Shown piece after piece: positions 1 through 7,529 of a stretch of 10,806 nt of DNA. Numbering within the stretch: the first letter of the stretch is position 1; each line of letters begins with the position of its first letter. Under the pieces are notes generated by a model. That model was not told the origin of the DNA and did not search any database. It was given only the letters and a program-made list of their open reading frames with translations. Origin of the DNA: an uncultured Mollicutes bacterium (lineage in GTDB: Bacteria; Bacillota_I; Bacilli_A; RFN20; CAG-826). The position numbers were made by a program, and so were the translations under genes. Where the stretch lies: positions 1-10,806 of the forward strand of contig CALBGF010000163.1 of the NCBI GenBank assembly GCA_937893635.1. The letters run 5' to 3'.

Positions 1-1278
1 CGCCAAATTACCGAAAAAGTTTACGCAAGGCTTGCTGATGAATTACTAAAATTAAAATTGGAATCAAAAGGTGTCGTTGTTATTGAAGGACCTAAATGGT
101 GTGGTAAAACTACAACCGCAACTCAATTTGCAAGAAGTATTTTAAGAGTAGATGATCCAGCAAAAATAAACCAAAATAAGCAAATGGCGGATATTAATCC
201 ATCAATTTTATTAAAAGGAGAAACGCCCTTATTGGTAGATGAATGGCAAATAATCCCAAAAATATGGGATGCAGCAAGATATGAAATTGATAGTAGAGGA
301 TTGGAAGGACAGTTTATTTTTACCGGATCGGCTGTTCCAATTGATTCTAGTGAAATAACACATTCTGGTACAGGAAGATTCACTTGGTTAACAATGCGTA
401 CTATGAGCCTATATGAATCTTTAGAATCAACAGGAGAAGTTAGCTTGCAAAATTTATTTTCTAATCCTATTCAAATATCTGGAACAAACAAAATAACTTT
501 TGACAAATTAGCTTATATAGTTTGTCGTGGTGGTTGGCCTCACGCCATTGATATGAAAGAAAGCATTGCTCTAGAACAAGCATATGACTATTATGATGCA
601 ACTGTTAAATCAGATATTAATCGCGCTGATGAAGTAAATAAAAATCCAGAGCGAGTAAAACGTTTGATGAAATCTTATGCTCGAAATCAAGGAACACAAA
701 TTTCAAATGCAATGCTTAGAGAAGATATCATCTCTAATGATGTTAATTCATTAGATGAAGATACAATAGTTTTATATATTAATGCATTAAAAAAGATTTA
801 TGTTATAGAAGATATGCCAGCATGGATTCCTAATTTAAGATCTAAAACTGCAATAAGAACATCTGACACAAGATATTTTGCTGATCCATCTATTGCCGTT
901 GCGGCTTTAGGATTAGGACCAGATGATTTAAAAAATGATTTAAAAACTTTTGGCTTGCTATTCGAAACAATGTGTATTAGAGATTTAAGAATTTATGCTA
1001 GCTCAATAAATGGTGAAGTATATCATTATAGGGATAAATCAAATTTGGAATGTGATGCTGTAATTCATTTGCGTAATGGCCGCTATGGATTAGTGGAAAT
1101 TAAACTTGGCGGAGATAAATTGATCAATGAAGCTATAAAAAATTTAAAAACACTTGCAGATAAAATTGATGATAAAAAAATGAATAAGCCAGAGTTTTTG
1201 ATGGTTTTGATAGGTGTTGGAGATTATGCATATAGAAGAGAAGATGGCATATATATATCGTTCCTATTGGATGTTTAA
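1..1278 (+). CDS. DUF4143-family P-loop ATPase, 5' end missing
   Basis: The frame is open from the first base to a TAA stop (425 codons visible), so the gene begins upstream. The TTG at 58 is an internal Leu codon, because residues 1-19 before it read like the usual N-terminus of this family just ahead of the P-loop. Seen: Walker A GPKWCGKTT (about residues 30-38, counted from base 1), Walker B LLVDEWQ, sensor-like FIFTGSA, then GTGRF and the long DUF4143 region. A C-terminal block with ECDAVI and VEIKLGG resembles a PD-(D/E)xK nuclease-like fold. Proteins of this family are common in gut and environmental bacteria and archaea; their physiological role is mostly unknown, and I infer only ATP binding. 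Only a few N-terminal residues are probably missing. It converges on the ATPase at 1393-2758, which has a different P-loop sequence. Confidence 0.88.
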   Translation, partial: RQITEKVYARLADELLKLKLESKGVVVIEGPKWCGKTTTATQFARSILRVDDPAKINQNKQMADINPSILLKGETPLLVDEWQIIPKIWDAARYEIDSRGLEGQFIFTGSAVPIDSSEITHSGTGRFTWLTMRTMSLYESLESTGEVSLQNLFSNPIQISGTNKITFDKLAYIVCRGGWPHAIDMKESIALEQAYDYYDATVKSDINRADEVNKNPERVKRLMKSYARNQGTQISNAMLREDIISNDVNSLDEDTIVLYINALKKIYVIEDMPAWIPNLRSKTAIRTSDTRYFADPSIAVAALGLGPDDLKNDLKTFGLLFETMCIRDLRIYASSINGEVYHYRDKSNLECDAVIHLRNGRYGLVEIKLGGDKLINEAIKNLKTLADKIDDKKMNKPEFLMVLIGVGDYAYRREDGIYISFLLDV

Positions 1279-1280
1279 AA

Positions 1281-1323
1281 AATTAGTTTTTTTTATTATT
1301 ATAAATCTTATCTTTTGAAGAAT
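1281..1323 (+). repeat. Direct repeat copy 1 (3' flank of first ATPase)
   Basis: This AT-rich stretch begins two bases after the stop codon of the first ATPase. It matches 3029-3070 in the same orientation; the core 1294-1323 differs from 3041-3070 at a single base in 30. Similarity resumes patchily downstream (ATATGATAAAA; GAAATGTAATATTTGTTTAA here against GAAAATGTAGTATTTATTTGA at the other copy), but this copy lacks the hairpin found at 3100-3127. The two copies bracket the minus-strand ATPase. Confidence 0.7.
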
Positions 1324-1392
1324 GAATAATATGATAAAAATCAGAAATGTAATATTTGTTTAAATGAATAGATTTTTCTAAAAGCATTTGAA

Positions 1393-2758
1393 CTAATTAA
1401 GCACTATTGGCTTAAAGGTTTCCATAAACCGCTTTAATAAAAAAGCACAAAAATAAGGAAATGTGTATACGCTATTACTATAGCCAATATTACTCATAGA
1501 AAACTTAAATCCATAAGATATATCAGGATATTTACTAGAATAAATTAATGTAAGTAAAGATTTTGATTTTCCATTTTTTGCTTTAACTTCGATAGGAATA
1601 AGGTTTGTAGTGGATCTTATAAAGAAATCTTCTTCTAAAGTCGAATCTTCACATTTATAGTAATATAAATTATATCCAGCTTTTACAAGCGCTTCAGCAA
1701 TAATATTTTCATATAATGCTCCTTTATAGACACCGATGTTTTTGTTAGTTCTTAAATCATCTTGTGATTCATCATCTAAAAGTGAAATAAGTAAGTAAGC
1801 CTGTGTCGGCAAAGTATAGTTTAAACTTGCCCATATTGCAATTGCCAGATAATGGTAAATCTACTGATTCTAAACAATAACAAGCATTTACAATACCGGA
1901 ATCAATCAACCATTCTGTACATCCGCGATAATCTTTAAAACGTGCGTGTTTTTCAATTTTAGATAATTGGAATTTTTTATTTTCTTTAGCAAGTTGAAAG
2001 GGAATGCTATTAAAAACATTTAGAATTCTTGCTTTGTCAAGTCCTTCAGCGTACTTGCGAATATCTTCTTTATAGTCAGCAATGAGTTGACGTTGTGTAT
2101 AAAGAGATCCTTCAAAAGTTCCCTTTTCAATATAATCTTTTACAACTTCAGACATTCCGCCTAAAATAATATAGTCAAAAAATATTTTATGAAATAATGA
2201 TAGTTGTAATTCGCTAAAAGGAGTAAATGTTTTCATATGTGAAAGCATATCTTCAACAATATCATCACCATATCCTTTTGCCCATAAGAATTCTTCAAAA
2301 TCCATAGAACGCATTTCATAATCAATTTTATTGCCAACGCTATTACTTTCAATTCTTTTATAATTAATGCCAAGCATAGAGCCACTGCAAATGACATCAA
2401 ATCTTCCATCTTCGTTAAAAAACTTGAGGGATGTTGCTATTTCTGGAAAGTCAGTTATTTCATCAAAAAATATAAGTGTTTTTCCTGGTATAAATTTTTT
2501 CGATGGATCTAACAAAGAAATATTTTTAATGATGGACAAAACATCATATCCATCATTAGTTATTTGCTTGTATTTTTCTTCTTTCACAAAATTAATTTCA
2601 ATAAAACTTTCATAATTTGTTTCTTTGGCAAAATGACGGATAGACTCTGTTTTGCCTATTTGACGGCATCCTTTAATAATAAGCGGCTTTTTATTTAAAC
2701 TATTTTTCCAATTTAGCAAGAATTCATCAATTTTTCTTTTTAAATATATTGTATCCAT
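1393..2758 (-). pseudogene. ATP-binding protein (AAA P-loop + DUF4143), frameshifted
   Basis: Two overlapping minus-strand frames together make one protein. The first (2758 down to a TGA at 1772-1774) carries Walker A GCRQIGKT (residues 30-37), Walker B LIFFDE (95-100), sensor CSGSM (124-128), and a body ending in KLYFADTGLL before six out-of-frame residues. The second frame (stop TAG at 1393-1395) continues with ISLLDDESQ, KGALYEN, the STLEEDFF block and IPIEVKAKNG, the PD-(D/E)xK-like C-terminus of this family. The break lies in TAAG x3 (1788-1799, + strand). Deleting one TAAG gives FADTGLLISLLDDES and a 453-residue protein, a normal length. Everything else looks intact, so the mutation is recent, a reversible slip, or a sequencing error. 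A good promoter sits at 2777-2805. As written, the first frame would make a 328-aa ATPase without the C-terminal nuclease-like domain. Confidence 0.88.
1788..1799. repeat. TAAG x3 tandem tract causing a frameshift
   Basis: Three perfect TAAG units in a row (CTTA on the coding minus strand) lie exactly where the reading frame of the minus-strand ATPase breaks. With two units the frame is continuous and gives a family-like sequence across the junction; with three it ends 20 bases later at TGA. A tetranucleotide unit that changes frame when copied is typical of slipped-strand mutation, although three copies is a very short tract for a true contingency locus. Confidence 0.8.
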
Positions 2759-2776
2759 ATAATTAGCTTTCTTAAT

Positions 2777-2805
2777 ATTCTACAAATGGAAAAGTGATAA
2801 ATCAA
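2777..2805 (-). promoter_or_regulatory. Sigma-A-like promoter for the minus-strand ATPase
   Basis: On the minus strand: TTGATT (2805-2800), a 17-nt spacer, then TAGAAT (2782-2777), which is one base off TATAAT. The -10 box ends 18 bases before the ATG at 2758, leaving a very short leader that contains AAGAAAG as a weak ribosome site. The strength of the match suggests the broken gene was recently expressed or still is. Confidence 0.6.
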
Positions 2806-3028
2806 GCATATAGCATTTTTTTTAGCGAAAATCAGCAATGCTCATACACTTTTACTAGCGAATAATCAATATACCATTACACTTTTTTATAATTGCTGCT
2901 AATATTTTTTTGATTGTGTGCGATAGGAACTAATCTATATGCTTTGATAAAATTATTAAAACAAAAATAGCTATAGTTATTAATTAACAAGTTGCTATTT
3001 CTAGTATTTAAATTATAATTATTAGACA

Positions 3029-3070
3029 AATTTGTTTTTCTATTATTATAAATCTTATCTTTGGAAGAAT
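3029..3070 (+). repeat. Direct repeat copy 2
   Basis: Second copy of the sequence at 1281-1323, in the same orientation, with 29 of 30 bases identical over 3041-3070 and a one-base gap further upstream. Unlike copy 1 it has no ATPase gene immediately before it, and a strong hairpin follows at 3100-3127. Confidence 0.7.
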
Positions 3071-3099
3071 AATTAAAACACAAAATATGATAAAAGTAT

Positions 3100-3127
3100 A
3101 AAAAAGCGCTTGGAATGGCGCTTTTTT
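3100..3127. terminator. Symmetric rho-independent terminator-like hairpin
   Basis: A perfect 10-bp stem, AAAAAAGCGC and GCGCTTTTTT, encloses the 8-base loop TTGGAATG. With A-tract and T-tract on either side it could act in both directions. It stands more than 300 bases from either flanking gene start, so it terminates no intact gene in the window; it may insulate the two divergent units or be the 3' end of a lost gene. Confidence 0.7.
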
Positions 3128-3325
3128 AAATAGCGGGCAAAATAAAGAAAATCCGAAAATGTAGTATTTATTTGATAATTTATATTATTTCTATAGGTTT
3201 ATGCATTCAAATTAGAGGTTATCGCTAAGACAATAAGCAATGTGTCAGTTGCTAGAAAAGATTTTAAAAATAATATATCTTTGTCGTTAGTGGACTTTAC
3301 TGCTTGAAATTCAAATGACATTTAA

Positions 3326-3419
3326 ATTACGAAAATAATTAGTTTCGTAAATTGGGATATATTTTCGTAAAATTAGTAAAATTTTCGTAAAATTAACAAA
3401 ATTTTCGTAAATTGACAAA
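3326..3419. repeat. TTTCGTAA repeat array upstream of the AlbA_2 gene
   Basis: Three near-identical units run head to tail: ATTTTCGTAAAATTAGTAAA (3361-3380), ATTTTCGTAAAATTAACAAA (3381-3400) and ATTTTCGTAAATTGACAAA (3401-3419). A fourth, weaker unit at 3341-3360 keeps the same 20-bp phase and TTTCGTAAATT core. A fifth element at 3326-3336 is inverted (ATTACGAAAAT). The last unit contains the -35 box of the promoter. A 20-bp period is close to two helical turns, so bound proteins would lie on one face of the DNA. This looks like a multi-site operator; the protein that binds it is not shown by the sequence. Confidence 0.8.
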
Positions 3420-3440
3420 TTTACTTGCATTGTATACAAT
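3412..3440 (+). promoter_or_regulatory. Near-consensus promoter of the AlbA_2 gene with a dyad at -10
   Basis: TTGACA (3412-3417), a 17-nt spacer and TACAAT (3435-3440). The -35 box is perfect and sits inside the last TTTCGTAA unit. The -10 box forms half of the 12-bp palindrome ATTGTATACAAT (3429-3440), a possible second operator. The expected start of transcription, about 3446-3447, coincides with the GGAG ribosome site (3447-3450), so the leader is only about 15 bases. Such a strong promoter crowded with repeats is usually repressed. Confidence 0.8.
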
Positions 3441-3461
3441 AGTAATGGAGATGATAATAAT

Positions 3462-4907
3462 ATGATTGAAAACGAATTAATTGAATTAGTTGAAAAAATT
3501 ATTAGTTTAAAATGTGAATCACCTTACATAGAATTAAAATCCGCAAAAGGCGGTTATCCAGAGAGATTGTATGATACATTATCAAGCTTTTCAAATACAA
3601 AGGGCGGAATTATTATTTTTGGAATTGATGAAAAAAAAGGATATGAGGTTGTTGGATTAGATAATCCACAAGAATTACAAAAAAAAGTAACTGAGCAAAG
3701 TTTAGATATGGAGCCTGTTGTTAGACCTCTTTTTACAGTTACTAAATATAAGGGGAAAACAATATGTTCGGCGGAGATTCCAGAAATGGATGCTTTTTCA
3801 AAACCATGTTATTATAAAGGAAAAGGTAAAATAAAAGGATCTTATATTAGAATTGGAGATCAAGATTTACCTATGACTGATTATGAAATTCATAGTTATG
3901 AGGCGTTTAGATATAAAATTGAAGATGAACTTAGGACGAAAGAAAGAATTGATAAATCGTTTCTTAATGAAAACTTATTGAACGGATATATTTCAATTCT
4001 ACTATCAAAAAAAGTAAGTTTAATGAATATAGAAAAAAATAAAATTTTGCAATTAGAAGGCATAATTGATAAGGATGGAAAACCAACATTGTGTGGAATC
4101 CTAAATTTTGGTTCGCTCCCACAAATATTTTCTCCCAATTTAGATATAGTTGCGGTTAAATGTGCGACAAATGAATATGGTAAAGAAAATGCTGACGGAA
4201 TAAGATTTATAGATAATCAGAGAATTGATGGCACATTATCTAATATGTTACAGCAAGCATTGGCTTTTGTCCAAAACAATACCAAAAAATCAACTTTTGT
4301 TAATCCTATGACAGGTAAAAGAGAAGATAAAACAGAATATCCTATTAAAGCTTTAAGAGAAATCATATTGAATGCAATTATTCATAGAGATTATAGTATT
4401 TATACTGAAAATGATCCTATAAGGATAGAAATTTACGATAATCGAATAGAAATATCGAATCCAGGTGGATTATATGGAAGATTATCAATTGATGATTTAG
4501 GAAGTGTTAGATCGGATGTTAGGAATCCTTATATTGCTTCTATTTTAGAAATATTAGAAGTGACCGAAAATAGATATTCGGGTATTCCAACTATTTACGA
4601 TGAAATGAAAAAAATGAACTTACTTCCTCCTAAGTTCGAAGATAATAGAGGCGTTTTTAAAGTTACACTATTTAATGCCAGCTTAATTGATGACGCTAAT
4701 GATGATAGGACGAAAAAAATTGTTGAATTGTGTAAAAGTCCACGCACAAAAGAGTTTCTAGCTAAAGAACTTGGATTTGATGAAAAGCATCCATCATATT
4801 TTGTTGCTAATTATATTATCCCGCTTATAAACAAAGGGATTTTAAAATATACAATTCCGAATAAACCAAAAAGTAAAAATCAAAAAATAGTAGTTAATAA
4901 TGATTGA
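3462..4907 (+). CDS. AlbA_2 (Schlafen-type) / HATPase / winged-helix putative regulator
   Basis: 481 aa, start ATG with GGAG 11 bases before it. Domain order: AlbA_2/Schlafen-like N-terminus (about residues 15-140, with E19, E24-x-K26, SSFSNTKGG and IFGID), a GHKL-type HATPase_c_4 region (about 290-400, N-box around N304 and H308-R-D-Y, then NPGGLYG and ENRYSGIP), and a C-terminal winged helix (about 415-475). This is the architecture of the COG2865 group often labelled predicted transcriptional regulators. Established biochemistry for the group is sparse. Eukaryotic Schlafen nucleases use an acidic triad, and E19, E24 and D56 are possible counterparts, which is inference only. The array and dyad in its promoter point to DNA-binding self-control. 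It ends with TGA, 88 bases before the polysaccharide locus. No clear terminator was seen after it. Confidence 0.85.
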   Translation: MIENELIELVEKIISLKCESPYIELKSAKGGYPERLYDTLSSFSNTKGGIIIFGIDEKKGYEVVGLDNPQELQKKVTEQSLDMEPVVRPLFTVTKYKGKTICSAEIPEMDAFSKPCYYKGKGKIKGSYIRIGDQDLPMTDYEIHSYEAFRYKIEDELRTKERIDKSFLNENLLNGYISILLSKKVSLMNIEKNKILQLEGIIDKDGKPTLCGILNFGSLPQIFSPNLDIVAVKCATNEYGKENADGIRFIDNQRIDGTLSNMLQQALAFVQNNTKKSTFVNPMTGKREDKTEYPIKALREIILNAIIHRDYSIYTENDPIRIEIYDNRIEISNPGGLYGRLSIDDLGSVRSDVRNPYIASILEILEVTENRYSGIPTIYDEMKKMNLLPPKFEDNRGVFKVTLFNASLIDDANDDRTKKIVELCKSPRTKEFLAKELGFDEKHPSYFVANYIIPLINKGILKYTIPNKPKSKNQKIVVNND

Positions 4908-4945
4908 TTATTATAGTGAAGATGATTCGTTTAATTATAATAATT

Positions 4946-4974
4946 TTGACTTGTTTTTAAGTTAATAGTACTAT
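4946..4974 (+). promoter_or_regulatory. Promoter of the polymerase-glycosyltransferase gene
   Basis: TTGACT (4946-4951), a 17-nt spacer and TACTAT (4969-4974); TATTAT at 4972-4977 is an alternative -10 box at longer spacing. It is followed by a good ribosome site, AGAAGGA (4982-4988), seven bases before the ATG at 4996. This suggests that the polysaccharide locus begins its own transcription here rather than by read-through from the regulator gene. Confidence 0.55.
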
Positions 4975-4995
4975 TATGAGTAGAAGGAATCAAAT

Positions 4996-7443
4996 ATGGA
5001 CATTTCAAAGAAAAAAAAGCAATTAGTTGTAAACAATGTATTTCTATTATCAATATTTGTTCTAATAATTTATTCACTTGGTTTTATTATTAGAATTGGT
5101 AAGCATTCATTAATATCTAACTATTTAGGATTTACTATACCAGCTTATATTAATATTGCATTATGTTTGATTTTATTAGTATTAGTAATATTTGTTTTGC
5201 TTTATAATAAAAACAAGATAAATCCTAAGTTATCTTTGATATTTGTTTCTATAGCTATAATATATACTATTTATTTAATGCTTTATGGACGCCTCGTTAG
5301 TGGTATCTCATATAACGAAATACTAAGTAATGTTAAGAACATTTGGATGATGTCTTTATTAGGCTTTATTTCTTTGGTTATTGTTCCACATATTATTACT
5401 AAAAAGAATATTAATTTTATTTTATATTTTTTAATTCTTTTATCATTTATATCAACAATATATTTTTGTATAAAAGATTTACCAGCAATTCTTAAGGATT
5501 TTTTAAGTAATCATTCATTATGGCTTTCAGCATCTTTTTATACAAATAAAAATACTTATGGAATAATATTATTTTTAGGTGTTGTTTCATCTTTATTTAT
5601 AATGAATTTTAATAAAAAATTAAGATATTTATTTATATCTTTTTACTTTGTTATTTTTATGGTTTTAGCTTACGCGAAAACTGCATTTATTTGTGCGTTA
5701 ATTATATATTTATTCTTATTTATGTATGGCATATTGCACATAAAAAAGACTTGGAAAAAAGTAACAATTTTATTATCTCTTGCTGTAGTCTTGATTGCAT
5801 TAGGATTGATAATATCGGATATTACTCCAATAAAGTTACCAAGTAATATTAAAGAATATTTATCTAAATTAGTTTATGCTTCTAAAACGCTTACATCAAG
5901 AATTCAAGAATTTGTAAAATCAATCGCGGGATTAAATTATAAAAACATCTATATGGGTGTTGGTTATGAAAGTGCCTTAGCATTAGTTAAGGAATATTCT
6001 GGTTATGATGCTTTCCATACAGCATATAACCAAGATCTCCTTAGTGGTGGTATTTTAATGACTATTTTGAAATTATTAGCTATTATTTATATATTAAAAT
6101 GCATTCACCAACTTAAACATAAAAATAAATCATCATATATTTTATTATTAGGAACATTTATTTCATATATATTTTATTCTCTATGTGAATCAATATTATT
6201 ATTTGACTGGGCATTCTTATCTTTTGCTATTACTTTATTAGTTTGCGTTATTCCAATAAGTGTTAAATATCATTTGGATATTGTTAATGTATTAGTAAAA
6301 AAAGAATCACCAAAACATATTGCTTTTATTACCTCTATTTATCCTAGTAATGATAAGAAGTGGTATGGAATATATTTACATGATTATGCTTTAGCTATTA
6401 AAAAACTTGGATATGATATAAGTATTATTAAAATTAGTGAAGAAGATAAAAAAGACGAAGTATATGAAGGAATTAATATTCATTATGTTAAATATAAAAA
6501 TAAATTTGTTCATAAATTAATGCTACCTTTAGGCATTAAATTTAAATTAGATTTAAAAGCAACAATAGAAACTTATGATATTGATACTGCATTTATTCAT
6601 TTTTATCCAGTTGCCTTTCAAAATGTAATTATTGATTATTTGCATGAATCTAATATTAAAGTAATTCATTATTTACATTCTCGTAATATATTTAAAAGAA
6701 TAGATGAAAAACATCCATTATTCCGTAAAATATATTTAAATCCAATATACAAAAAAGCATATAAGAAATGCGATGAAATTATTTGTGTCTCTGAACTTGT
6801 TAAAAAAGATTTATTAAGTAAGTTACCAAAATATAAAAATGCGCATGTAATTTATAATGGATGTAGTGATATGTTTATTAATACCCAATTACCTAAATTC
6901 GTTAACAAAACAAATAATTTTAATATTATAACTGTTTGTAATATGTATTCTATCAAAGGATATAGATATATTATTGAAGCACTTCATAAAATAAAAGAAG
7001 AATTACCTAATATCAATTTCAAATGGACTATAGTTGGTAATGGCATAGAATACAACCAAAATATTAAATTGATAAATGATTATAATTTAACTAAAAATGT
7101 TAAAATCATTAAAGAATTAAATCAACCTCAATTATTAGAAAAACTTAAAAATAATGACATTTTCGCTATGCCTTCATTTTATGAAGCGTTAGGTATTGTA
7201 TATTTAGAGGCTATGAATGTTGGATTAATCACAATTGGATGTACTAATCAAGGAATAAGAGAAATATTTGATACAAAATCAATGCAATTTGTTGATGAAA
7301 GAAATGTTACACAAATTGTATTACTTTTAGAACATATTTTTAATAATTACGCAAGTTATGAGTGTTTAAGAAAAAATGCTAAGAATGTTAGCCAAAAATT
7401 TAGTTGGGAAAATGCCGCGAAAGAATTGGAAAAGTATATTTAA
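4996..7443 (+). CDS. Wzy/O-antigen-ligase-like membrane domain fused to GT4 glycosyltransferase
   Basis: 815 aa in one uninterrupted frame. Residues about 14-425 hold some 11-12 hydrophobic segments with two marks of the O-antigen ligase/polymerase (Wzy_C-type) family: SFYTNKNTYG (180-189), and HTAYNQDLLSGG (341-352) in the large loop before the last membrane segments. From about residue 440 (KHIAFITSIYPS) a GT-B fold follows, with K654 in SIKGYRY and the E-x7-E motif E730-ALGIVYL-E738 near the C-terminus, as in GT4 retaining enzymes. The family roles are joining or polymerising lipid-linked glycan at the outer face of the membrane, and transferring a nucleotide-activated sugar in the cytosol. 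An even number of membrane passes would keep the GT domain inside. These are normally separate genes, so this is a real fusion or a rare architecture. I infer a repeat-unit polymerase plus a chain-extending transferase; donor and acceptor are unknown. Confidence 0.87.
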   Translation: MDISKKKKQLVVNNVFLLSIFVLIIYSLGFIIRIGKHSLISNYLGFTIPAYINIALCLILLVLVIFVLLYNKNKINPKLSLIFVSIAIIYTIYLMLYGRLVSGISYNEILSNVKNIWMMSLLGFISLVIVPHIITKKNINFILYFLILLSFISTIYFCIKDLPAILKDFLSNHSLWLSASFYTNKNTYGIILFLGVVSSLFIMNFNKKLRYLFISFYFVIFMVLAYAKTAFICALIIYLFLFMYGILHIKKTWKKVTILLSLAVVLIALGLIISDITPIKLPSNIKEYLSKLVYASKTLTSRIQEFVKSIAGLNYKNIYMGVGYESALALVKEYSGYDAFHTAYNQDLLSGGILMTILKLLAIIYILKCIHQLKHKNKSSYILLLGTFISYIFYSLCESILLFDWAFLSFAITLLVCVIPISVKYHLDIVNVLVKKESPKHIAFITSIYPSNDKKWYGIYLHDYALAIKKLGYDISIIKISEEDKKDEVYEGINIHYVKYKNKFVHKLMLPLGIKFKLDLKATIETYDIDTAFIHFYPVAFQNVIIDYLHESNIKVIHYLHSRNIFKRIDEKHPLFRKIYLNPIYKKAYKKCDEIICVSELVKKDLLSKLPKYKNAHVIYNGCSDMFINTQLPKFVNKTNNFNIITVCNMYSIKGYRYIIEALHKIKEELPNINFKWTIVGNGIEYNQNIKLINDYNLTKNVKIIKELNQPQLLEKLKNNDIFAMPSFYEALGIVYLEAMNVGLITIGCTNQGIREIFDTKSMQFVDERNVTQIVLLLEHIFNNYASYECLRKNAKNVSQKFSWENAAKELEKYI

Positions 7444-7449
7444 TATAAT

Positions 7450-7489
7450 AAAAAAGTTATAAATTGCACTGATTTTTAATTGCTTTTTT
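7450..7489 (+). terminator. Possible weak terminator after the fusion gene
   Basis: AAAAAAG (7450-7456) can pair with CTTTTTT (7483-7489), and AATT pairs inside it across an uneven internal loop. It starts six bases after the stop codon of the fusion gene and ends in a T-run. The stem is almost all A-T, so efficiency is doubtful and read-through into the next unit is likely. Confidence 0.3.
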
Positions 7490-7529
7490 GTGAAACCTCT
7501 ACCAAAAGTGGGTTAAATGTACTTATAAT

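Larger units (their letters stand above)
2759..3461. other. Gene-free divergent intergenic region (about 700 bp)
   Basis: No convincing gene was found here. From left to right it holds the promoter of the minus-strand ATPase (2777-2805), low-complexity AT-rich sequence, a second copy of the direct repeat (3029-3070), a symmetric terminator-like hairpin (3100-3127), a short open stretch of 36 codons with ordinary-looking codons but no start (3197-3304, followed by TGA), and the TTTCGTAA array and promoter of the AlbA_2 gene (3326-3440). The presence of a terminator and a gene 3'-flank repeat between divergent genes suggests a gene was once here and has been lost or moved. Confidence 0.6.

Noticed and set aside
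58..60. TTG as the start of the first ATPase
   Set aside because: The frame is open upstream to base 1 and the upstream residues fit the family N-terminus before the P-loop, so the true start lies outside the window.
2812..2842. AGCATT/AATGCT inverted repeat upstream of the minus-strand ATPase promoter
   Set aside because: A 6-bp stem with a 19-base loop is weak and expected by chance in this composition.
2877..3083. A 68-codon frame on the minus strand
   Set aside because: The product is low-complexity, rich in Asn, Lys, Tyr and Ser, as expected from AT-rich noncoding DNA; no ribosome site or recognisable motif, and it overlaps the repeat.
3197..3307. Short plus-strand open stretch with ordinary codon use
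   Set aside because: No start codon or ribosome site, only 36 codons, and I recognise no family. It may be a gene remnant but cannot be supported as a feature of its own.
3341..3419. TTTCGTAA repeats as a CRISPR array or replication iterons
   Set aside because: Units are contiguous with no unique spacers, there are no cas or rep genes nearby, and the array merges into a promoter, so an operator explains it better.
4896..4916. Code 4 (TGA as Trp) in this organism
   Set aside because: Long genes are intact with TGG for Trp and none needs TGA read-through; the TGA ending the AlbA_2 gene is a sensible stop.
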